The notes under the pieces were generated by a model, which worked only from the letters and a program-made list of their open reading frames with translations, was not told the DNA's origin and did not search any database. Below are positions 55,696 to 64,000 of a DNA stretch of 64,000 bases, piece by piece; position 1 is the first letter of the stretch, and each line of letters begins with the position of its first letter. Source of the DNA: Rhizophagus clarus (lineage: Eukaryota > Glomeromycota > Glomeromycetes > Glomerales > Glomeraceae); NCBI GenBank assembly GCA_015698045.1, contig BLAL01000288.1:186001-250000 (forward strand), written 5' to 3'. A program made the position numbers and the translations under genes.

Positions 55696-55704
55696 TAAGA
55701 ATGA

Positions 55705-57770
55705 TTATGCAAGGTCAAAAACATCGGCAACTTCATCGTCTTTCCCCAAAGAAGATGAAGCAGAGGTACCAGTAAGCATTTCGAACATTTTGGTCATGGT
55801 CGAAGAGATAGATTGAAAGAACGATTTCATTTCATTTTGTTGAGTTAAAAGGGTTTGAATTTGAGCGTCAGATTGGCAAAGATCTTGATTATCTTGATTG
55901 GTTCAGCTTCTTGATCAGAGTCATCAGCGCTCTTAGCGCATTTCTTGGCTTGGTCAGGTGCGGAAGCTGAAGAGGACTGTGTGAGGGATTTTTTCTTCAT
56001 GGTACCCTCCAGTTTAGAACCTTTTTCAATGTGTAAAGTTTTCTGGGCAGTAACAATTGCGGCGATTTGTTTATCAGTACTTTCAAGAGTTGAACTAATA
56101 TTCATGATCTTTGTCTCTAGCTGACGTAAACTATTAAGGATTATTTCTTTGAATCGGATAATGGCAGGGTCTTGGTCAAAATAAGGTTCATCCTCATCCA
56201 TTTCCTCACCGTGCTGAGTATTACTATCAAGTCTCTTCTGCTGAGTGGGGCGAGAAGGTCTTGCAAATTTATTAGCACCTTTAGATTTAGCGGTATCAGC
56301 GTAAATTATCAGCACCACTAACAAACTTTTTGCCAGGGGGTTTATTAATATTCTTATTATTACAAGTAGCAGCCATGTGAGAGGGATTACCACAGATGTT
56401 ACATATGCGATCTGATTCTTGGCTCCAATATAAGTGACGTGAATCCATATTGCCCTTTTTGAAGTTGATCAAAAGTTGTAGCGCAGCCTGTCAATCTTCA
56501 TTACAAGAGAAGTGAATATATGCGTAGCGACATTTAGAATATCTCCCTCTGATCATAGCAGCAGGAATAAAGCAAGATTTAGCTTTACATTTGAGTAGGA
56601 CAGGTTCAAGATCATAGCCACTAGTGTTGTAGGCTAGTCCAGATAGTTTGAGAGGAAATTGTTTACATAAAGCGTGATCGTCTTGGTTGAGAGACAGAGG
56701 AAGAACTTTAACTGTGTCTTTTCCAACATGATATCCCCAGTTAGTCTCAAAGTAGGTAAGGGCCTCATGAGATTTGTAAGTAATATAGGCGATTTGGTAA
56801 AAACCAGCGCCTTTAGTATAGAGTCTCTCAATTTCACCTAAGATTTCGAAGCTTGCTCTAATTTCAGCAGCTTTTCGGTATGCAGAGATATCAATCACCT
56901 GAATTGTATGATGGTTAGTATTCTCTTTTTGTTGATCAGGAGTCGTGATTTGCTTTTCTGGTTTAAGCGGGAAAATATTAAGGGTGATATTTTTAATATC
57001 ATCTGAGTTATCTTCTTTAAGTTGCAGGATAATTTCCATTTTAAGAAATTTGTCATAAGAATCCTTGTCATTGAAAGTAACTTTTGCCTATTTTTGGAGA
57101 CGCGTAATACCCAATTGATGTTGTACTTGACATTATATTTAGTAAGAGCCTCCTTAATGGTGTTGAGTTTTGAGAGTTTAAAACCAGTAATATTATCAAG
57201 TGCCACGAGGGCAACATAATCTAACAGTTTTTCAATAGTGATCGACTGTTGATCAGAATTTTCATTGTTGTCAGAAGGCGGATCAATATCCATGGCGGAA
57301 TTGACAATTTCCTTATCTGGTGTTTGGTCATTCTGTTGTTGATCATTTTGATCAGTGACTTCAGGAGTAACTGCAGGAGCTGCAGGAGCGGGAATATGAT
57401 TAGTTCCATCAAGGTTGTTTACTATATTTTGTTGAAGAGGCGCATGAGCACGTGACAAGTGCGAGCGAGAATTCTTGGACTTAGTTTTTCTCTTAGAAGA
57501 ATAGGTCTTCGGTGGATGGTTGGGAGTGTCTGCAAAAAGGTCACTAGCAACGTCCCTTTCAGATTGCAAGTTGCTCTGCTTAATACGCTCTTTATCAGCT
57601 GCAAGGTCAGCCTGTAAAGCGTTATTAGTAGCTGTATCTTTAGACCACGGTGGAGGGTCAGCAGCGTTAGAGGTGAAAGTAAAATCAAAGGTGGCAGCAG
57701 GTTGCGCACCTTTTGAGCTGCTTCGCAAAGTATGAGCACTGGTGTTGTTGTTTCTGTTGTTGTTAGACAT
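55705..57770 (-). pseudogene. LINE ORF1: nucleic-acid-binding protein with CCHC knuckle
   Basis: The start ATG is at 57770. The head is Asn/Ser/Gln-rich and disordered. A middle part contains FEILGEIERLYTKGAG and YITYKSHEALTYF, an RRM-like pattern. A zinc knuckle CNICGNPSHMAATC (CX2CX4HX4C) lies near 56350-56395. A C-terminal part has heptad-like segments (LRQLETKIMNISSTL) and ends ADVFDLA before TAA at 55705-55707. Lesions: a one-base loss near 57085, TGA near 56492 where Trp fits, and a frame change near 56300. The product would coat the LINE RNA. About 690 residues is long but seen in plant and fungal LINEs. Confidence 0.85.
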
Positions 57771-57882
57771 CTTAAACTTAAACTAAACACGTAAAAAAAG
57801 TTAGATCTCTCGAGAATTACTGTGGATTTTCAACAATTTTTGATGGTAACAGGAGAGAGTTTTTTCTGCATTATCCTTTTTT

Positions 57883-58990
57883 ATTTTTATTTTTATTTTT
57901 ATGTATGGGTGTCAGTTAGGAACATAACATGACGCAAATTTAAGTAAATTATTTACATGAAGAACAAAAATTTGAACATACATTAAAATACTAAATTGCA
58001 AAAAAGAATAATCTACTTAAACCGGTGAACTAAGTAAGGAAAGGTCGACACTAATGTGAAAGTACGACATCGAGTTGAAACTCTTCACGGTCAGTTAATC
58101 CTAATCATAGTCACTACCTCTCTTACAGCCAATCCAAAGACTAGGTAAGTCGAAGCTCGTACCCCGCAGATATCCTATGACTAACACCACCAGCCCCCAA
58201 GATAAGTATATCTACCTTGCACTGGTCAGTAAGGTCAAAAAACAAAAATTTCTCCAAGTGACTATATTCCAGAGTAATATTACTACCTATTAATAATCCC
58301 TACAAGCAGGTTGACCAACTTGGCTGCATCTGGACAAACCATTTAGATCTCCAAGATTAACGACCAGCATACCCAATAGAAAAAACTAAAAACTATAGTA
58401 AAAACCCATGATAGTCCAACATGTGCTCAACATAATCTCACCTGATCAAAAACTGATCACCAAGATCTGCACCCTCCTTACACAAACACCCAACTCTCTC
58501 AAAAGGAAATAATCACCAAGCCACCTATGTCGATCAATTTTGGGATACCCCCCTACCTCCCAGAAAAACTCCAAAAAGTAGGAGGCAAAACGAAAAGACA
58601 AAAAAATACACCAAAAAATAAGAAAAATCATAACCCTGGAAAACCATCCTCTAAAGCAGGGGAAAAAACCAGGTAAAGGAGGAAATAACACCAAACAGCA
58701 CCAGGAACAACACCTTTAAAAAGAAAGTGAACCTTCTCTACTAAGCACCTTGAAAATTTCTCTCTTCCAGCTTGAAGTCTTTGACCTCATCTTCAAAGTC
58801 GTTAAAAACATAATAACAGCACCGCTGGACCCAATAAAGACAAGTAGCGGACTGCAAGTTGGTGTGTGAATAATTATTGCATGTGTAGGGCAGCTTCTTT
58901 ACACAGTACTCTTCACTTAAGGGTTCTTCCCATATGGCGAAATAATATTTTCAAAATGCAAAATAAAAAAAAGGAGAGAGAGTTTTTTCC
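57883..58990 (-). mobile_element. Short LINE copy, same family, next to the first
   Basis: It begins on its left with an ATTTTT tail (57883-57902) like the first LINE and shares parts of its 3' region. Its right edge is GGAGAGAGAGTTTTTTCC (58973-58990) followed by TGCATTATCCTTTTTT (58991-59006). The left junction has the same string, GGAGAGAGTTTTTTCTGCATTATCCTTTTTT, at 57852-57882. No coding domain is seen. It is a 5'-truncated or internally deleted copy. Confidence 0.7.
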
Positions 58991-59006
58991 TGCATTATCC
59001 TTTTTT

Positions 59007-59525
59007 AACCTAAATAAAAGAATTTAAGGCATTTTTTTTCTATAATAAGCAAAATAATTGGTCAATCATTTCATTTCAACTGGATTTTCACCTTAATTTC
59101 TCCATTCCACCTTTGTTTATACACACATGTACAGTTGCCAAAGTTATCACGGATATGAAGATAATTTCCTTTTTGATAAAAAAAGGTCATTTTAATTTTA
59201 TAATATATTAAGCTTAAGCATAAGCTTAAGTATAAAAAAAATTGATTGAGCATTTCTTTAGACTAATTTTTTACAAAACCTCTTCCTGTGCCAGTAAGAA
59301 CAACCATTAATTTTATAAATCATAAAATATTTGCTTATTTTAATTTTTTTTTGTTGATCAAAATTGAATAAAAAATCTTTCATTTTTGTTTCTCTGATAA
59401 TCATTTTTTCCTAAACATACAAAAAAATAAGGCAATTTTAACTTATTTAAAATAAAAAAAAATTCAAAAGTAAATACCTTCAAAATTACATTCAAGAAGG
59501 TGTCTGGAAACAAAAAAATTCGTTA
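59007..59525. other. AT-rich sequence, no gene seen
   Basis: A short AAGCTTAAGCATAAGCTTAAG palindromic patch lies at 59211-59232. Nothing else supported. Confidence 0.35.
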
Positions 59526-59529
59526 ATTT

Positions 59530-60910
59530 AATAACAAAGAAAAAAGATTTTCTTAATCGTTTTTAATAACAAAAAAAAAAGTAATAAAAAAGAAAAAATG
59601 ATTTTCTTAATCGTTTTTAATAACAAAAAAAAAAGTAATAACAAAAGAAAAAAGATTTTCTTAATCGTTTTTAATAACAAAAAAAAAAGCAATTTTTTAA
59701 TAACAAAAGAAAAAACAATTTTCTTAATCGTATTTAATAATAAAAAAATGATTTTCTTAATCGTTTTTAATAACAAAAAAAAAAAGTAATAACAAAAGAA
59801 AAAACAATTTTCTTAATTGTTTTTAATAACAAAAAAAAGCGATTTTTTAATAACAAAAGAAAAGACCATTTTCTTAATCGTTTTTAATAACAAAAGAAAA
59901 AAACGATTTGTTAATCATTTTTAATAACAAAAAAAAAATGATTTAATAACAAAAAAAAAACGATTTCTTAATTTTTAATAACAAAAAAAAAGTAATAACA
60001 AAAAAAAAAACGATTTTCTTAATCGTTTTTAATAATAAAAAAAAAGTAATAACAAAAAAAAAAGCGATTTTCTTAATCGTTTTTAATAACAAAAAAAAAG
60101 TAATAACAAAAGAAAAACGATTTTCTTAATCATTTTTAATAATAAAAAAAATGATTTTCTTAATCGTTTTTAATAATAAAAAAAATGATTTTCTTAGTCG
60201 TTTTTAATAACAAAAAAAAGCGATTTTTTAATAACAAAAGAAAAAATGATTTTCTTAATCATTTTTAATAACAAAAGAAAAAAACGATTTGTTAATCGAT
60301 TTTCTTAATCATTTTTAATAATAAAAAAAATGATTTTCTTAGTCATTTTTAATAATAAAAAAAAAGTGATTTTTTAATAACAAAAGAAAAAATGATTTTC
60401 TTAATCATTTTTAATAACAAAAGAAAAAAATGATTTGTTAATCGATTTTCTTAATCATTTTTAATAATAAAAAAAACGATTTTCTTAGTTATTTTTAATA
60501 ACAAAAAAAAAATGATTTTCTTAATCGTTTTTAATAACAAAAAAAAGTAATAACAAAAGAAAAAACGATTTTCTTAATCATTTTTAATAATAAAAAAATG
60601 ATTTGCTTAATCGTTTTTAATAATAAAAAAAATGATTTTCTTAGTCGTTTTTAATAACAAAAAAAAAGAAATTTTTTAATAACAAAAGAAAAAAAGGATT
60701 TCTTAATCGTTTTTGATAACAAAAGAAAAAAATGATTTGTTATCGTTTTTAATAACAAAAAAAAATGATTTATTAATCATTTTTAATAACAAAAAAAAAA
60801 GATTTATTAATCGTTTTTAATAACAAAAAAAGTGATTTATTAATCGCTTTAATAACAAAAAAAAATTATTAATCATTTTTAATAATCGTTTTTAGTAATA
60901 AAAAACTGAT
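59530..60910. repeat. Satellite of CGATTTTCTTAATCGTTTTTAATAAC units
   Basis: More than 25 degenerate units combine CGATTTTCTTAATCG (an inverted repeat) with TTTTTAATAACAAAA and A runs. Unit length is variable, about 35-70 bp. Long frames of Phe/Leu/Ile on the minus strand are by-products. Confidence 0.9.
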
Positions 60911-61600
60911 TTAGCCAAACTTTAAATATTAAAACGCCAGGACTAATAGTTTCAACATTTTTTTTCAGCATTTTTTGTCAGGTCAATGGGTCAGATCAGG
61001 TACCCGATTAATACTGACCCAACCCGAGAATTTTGGGTCAACCAGTCAGGTCAGATTTGGAGCTCTAGCGAAACGTTTTTTTGAAATTAAATTATATATA
61101 TCTGATAGCAAAAAATGCACAACGTTTTTTAATATCAAAAAAAACCGTTTTCCAACGTTTATGCTTTTTATCGCGTTGTTAAAAATGCGCAACATTTTTC
61201 CCATATCAAAAAACGTTTTCGCAACATTTTTTATCGAATTATCAAAAAAGCACTGCGAAGCGTTTTTTTTTTGTTAAATTGTATATGTTAAACTTTATTA
61301 AAGTATACATTAAAAAATATTTCGCACCGTTTTTTGACAAATTATAAATGTTGGTAAATGTCTTTTATTAAATTATAATTAAAGTCGAGTCAACATGGTC
61401 AGTTTGCGAGTTTGATTTGAGGATCTTATAGTCACGTGACATTCGAATTGATTCTGAGTTTATATTAATACTTGACTCAGTTAGCCCAGGTGTCAATTCA
61501 CCAACTTTACGACAACCATGCAAAAACATGGACAACGTTTGAGTGGACCTTTACCATCTAAGATTAACAATCTCATCTTCCTGACTTTTTGAGTCATGGG
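60911..61600. repeat. Mixed repeats: TGACCC/GGGTCA words and AACGTTTTTT palindromes
   Basis: 60975-61060 repeats GGTCA and TGACCC words like transposon subterminal regions. 61060-61340 has AAACGTTTTTT words like the 80-bp satellite at 12.1 kb. No clear ends or duplications found; a decayed MITE is possible. Confidence 0.35.
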
Positions 61601-62055
61601 TGAGCTGAGAAGAAGATGGAGGAATGAGATGATTATAATGAACTTCTTATTATCTAATTGTTTATTTTTTAGATCAAAGTAAAAAAAATTATATGTGAAA
61701 AATAATACAGACAGATTGTCTATTACTATGGCATATCAGGACAGACAAAATCATGTTTATTTTTACACAATAAATGTTTAATAAACACTAATTTTACATA
61801 CTGCATATTTTACACTTTAAATGTTTATAGATAAATTCAAAATTTTTTAGATTAATTTGGTTATTTTTTGGAGGACAAATGTGAAATTAAAATATACATA
61901 TATATAATATATGGAAATCTAAACTAAGTAATCAAAAATAAATAGGAATTAAATATTTGCATATAAAGTCATATCTTAAAGCATTTAAATAATCGATCTA
62001 AGTAAACATGATTTATCTGTTCATGTTAAGCATTTATTTCATCAGGAAATTTTTT
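61601..62055. other. AT-rich sequence, no gene seen
   Basis: No convincing frame, repeat or RNA. Confidence 0.35.
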
Positions 62056-62059
62056 CAGA

Positions 62060-62515
62060 AGATATACATCGATAATTATCACTTTATCGATAAATATCGT
62101 ATTTATAAATCGATGGTCAACATAATGTGATAATATTCGATAATTATCTCACAATTATACAACGATATTTAACTTTTTCTAAAATAATCGTACTGATAAT
62201 TTGCGATATTGACAATTATCGAAAATAATCTCGACGATGATTTGCGATGTTGGCAATTATCGAAAATAATCGCACTGATAATTTGCGATGTCAACAGTTA
62301 TCGAAAATAATCGCACTGATAATTTGCGATATTGACAATTATCGAAAATAATCTCAACGATGATTTGCGATATTGACAATTATCGAAAATAATCGCACTG
62401 ATAATTTGCGATATTGACAGTTATCAAAAATAATCGCACTGATAATTTGCGATATTGACAGTTATCGAAAATAATCTCAACGATGATTTGCGATATTGAC
62501 AATTATCAAAAATAA
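62060..62515. repeat. 41-bp satellite rich in GATAAT and GCGATATT
   Basis: About eight units of AATAATCGCACTGATAATTTGCGATATTGACAATTATCGA type (41-42 bp; quoted here as its two halves AATAATCGCACTGATAATTT and GCGATATTGACAATTATCGA), preceded by TATCGATAAATATCG palindromes. It lies about 100 bp downstream of the transposase gene on its right. Confidence 0.85.
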
Positions 62516-62614
62516 TCAAGTTAAATCCATTATTTATTGTTTCATTAATAAATCATAAAACGCACTCATATACAAATGAATACTAAGAATATTAATCTAA
62601 TTTTATTTTACACC

Positions 62615-64000
62615 TTAAAAAATATACGTATTAACAAAATATTCATTTTCACAGTTATTTCTTGGTATAATGTGAACTGACATATCAACCGAATCAAAGT
62701 AAACACATGTATATTGATCAGTTAGCCATAATCTTGGACAGTCGTATATGATCTCTTCTTCTTGTACTTCTTCATACCATCGTAACAAAGCAAGATTTAC
62801 TGGCTCTTTTAAACCTTTTGCAGAAAATTCCAATAATAAAAATGCCTAAATTTAATTCAGTTAATAACATGTCATCATGACAAAAATCTTAATAAAAAAT
62901 TTTAAGCATATCATACCTTTCCATACCACGCAGTTTCTTCGGAAGAGACTACTACATCACTGAACCATTCATTACCATAAAAGGTTCCTGCTGTTCGGAT
63001 AATATCAGTTGATTCAACAGCTACACTAGAATATATTTTAAAATGCCCAGATTCATAATCATATTCTAACTCATTTTCCGTCAAAAACTCTTCAAAACCT
63101 GCATGAAGGTTATCAAACCCTTTTTTATACAGATGATGGATATCGGTGTCTTGTTTTATTTTAGAAACTGTTGTTTCAATTTCAGTAAATTTGAACTCCC
63201 ATAAAAGATTTCGAAATCCACTAGATCTTCTTATCGTAGGTTTTTTTTGTTTCAAGGCTAAATATTGACGTCGCACCTATCATATCAAATTTAAATTAAT
63301 CGATTAAAATAGATTATGACGAAACAGATCATATAACATTACCGTAGTTAACATTTGTGAAACATAATTTCTTTTATTTGTTATTCGATATGGAGTTTTA
63401 ACGCTCTTCTTATGCAAAGTTTCATATGCTTCTGTTGACATCCTATTCATCGAACCATAAAGTCGAATTGACGGAATTACATGATAATGAAGCACGTGAA
63501 GTTTAGGTATTTTACAGCGACTTGGAGAATATTCGGCAAATATCGTTACAAATTCTTGACAGAATTCAGTTATTAACGTCTAGTAATAGTAGTAATAAAT
63601 TTTTAAAAAACTGAAATTAAATACTAATTAAAGATTTGGTTTAGAATTAATAATCGATATTTACCTCTAATTCTGTTAACTCGGTATCCGTAAATGACTC
63701 CTGATGCAACTTCATATACATTACCAAATATTTATGAAAAATGTTGCACAGTCTCTTACATGGTATTCCACCTTCTTTATAATCATCGTATAAATTATCT
63801 ATAACGAAAATAATCACTTTCATTATATTACGATAATCATTGGCAGTAAATTTAGATATATTTTCCAATCCGTTTTTAATATTATTAAGCCTGGATATCG
63901 TGGGATTGCGCACAATCTGTGGTCCATATCTTTTACTGCTCTATTGCTGACCTTTCGGTGTAACAATTCACGAGTAAATTCTATGAGATACTTTGTTACT
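62615..64000 (-). CDS. KDZ/Plavaka-like transposase, 3' part, spliced
   Basis: Four exons on the minus strand: from the window edge to 63665, 63343-63579, 62917-63276 and 62615-62845. The introns are 85, 66 and 71 bp (GTAAAT..ACTAG, GTAATG..GATAG, GTATGA..TTTAG), and all join in frame. Landmarks: ELLHRKVSNRAVKDMDHRL and IPRYPGL near the edge, NIMKVIIFVIDNLY, then KIPKLHVLHYHVIPSIRLYG and STEAYETLHKKSVKTPYR..NKR. The last pattern (Lys-x-His, Tyr-Gly, Thr-Glu-x-x-Glu-x-x-His, Tyr-Arg-x-x-Asn-Lys-Arg) is that of Plavaka-type KDZ transposases as I know them from fungi. One base is missing in an A run near 63873, so the first exon reads in two frames; it may be a sequencing slip, as the rest is intact. 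The catalytic core would lie beyond the window. Confidence 0.7.

Larger units (their letters stand above)
49923..57866 (-). mobile_element. LINE (non-LTR retrotransposon), near full length
   Basis: On the minus strand it runs from about 57866 to an AAAATA-type tail at 49923-49944. It has ORF1 (57770-55705) and ORF2 (55695-50360) separated by 9 bp. It is flanked by TGCATTATCCTTTTTT on both sides (49906-49921 and 57867-57882), a target duplication of 16-17 bp. Both ORFs are interrupted, so it is dead. Confidence 0.9.

Noticed and set aside
55845-57790. Extra frames overlapping LINE ORF1 in other phases
   Set aside because: They are shadows. The ORF1 frame with the zinc knuckle and the TAA 9 bp before ORF2 is the coherent one.
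58446-58694. 82-codon frame with Trp/Phe/Gly-rich composition
   Set aside because: It lies in the 3' region of the small LINE, matches no LINE domain, and is not supported by codon pattern.

Overview
The window is a transposon graveyard from a very AT-rich eukaryotic genome. Introns are short (about 45-100 bp) with GT..AG borders, the genetic code is standard, and there are no bacterial-type operons. The mix of CACTA, hAT, KDZ/Plavaka-like, Helitron, Ty3/gypsy and LINE proteins fits an arbuscular mycorrhizal fungus (Glomeromycotina, Rhizophagus-like). That assignment is inference from family resemblance; no marker gene is present. I found no host gene that I would call intact, and no tRNA or rRNA.

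Layout. 1-3.7 kb: plus-strand retroelement pieces (unknown zinc-ribbon ORF, a good Ty3/gypsy integrase, another unknown ORF) and a minus-strand coiled-coil ORF. 4.1-5.0 kb: AT-rich minisatellites. 5.67-44.6 kb: ONE minus-strand Ty3/gypsy gag-protease-RT-RNaseH reading frame, about 4.6 kb in total, cut into five collinear pieces by four DNA transposons: a hAT-type element (6743-9287, 8-bp duplication), a CACTA element (10325-31352, duplication GGA), an unclassified inverted-repeat element (31962-35698) and a second CACTA element (35936-42933, duplication GAA). The first CACTA element in turn carries an ACTGGTC-ended element (11715-17147) that contains a hAT MITE (11874-12806, perfect 8-bp duplication). 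It also carries a 13-kb hAT element (17154-30300) with its own broken transposase and a Helitron (Rep-helicase plus an OB-fold protein). Nesting reaches four levels. 45.6-46.0 kb holds a possible single LTR and primer-binding site for the gypsy element.

47.2-49.4 kb holds a minus-strand array of small exon-like blocks. 49.9-57.9 kb is a nearly full-length but broken LINE (ORF1 with CCHC knuckle; ORF2 with endonuclease, RT, RNase H). It is followed head-to-tail by a 1.1-kb relative at 57.9-59.0 kb, sharing the same junction sequence. 59.5-60.9 and 62.1-62.5 kb are satellites. 62.6-64.0 kb is the 3' part of a spliced KDZ/Plavaka-like transposase gene that runs off the window.

The most unusual signal is a set of tandem arrays of very short exon-like blocks separated by roughly 70-bp introns with good GT..AG signals. 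They lie inside several unrelated transposons (near 8.1, 11, 16.4, 28.7, 30.6 and 48 kb). In one array three successive exons are exactly 117 nt and all open in the same frame. In several introns the branch-point-like TTACTAA sits in the loop of a perfect 7-9 bp hairpin. Two arrays share an identical 20-bp upstream block followed by a pyrimidine-rich leader.

Almost every protein-coding element is broken by C-to-T type stop codons and by single-base changes in homopolymer runs. The first fits old methylated repeats; the second could be decay or assembly error.
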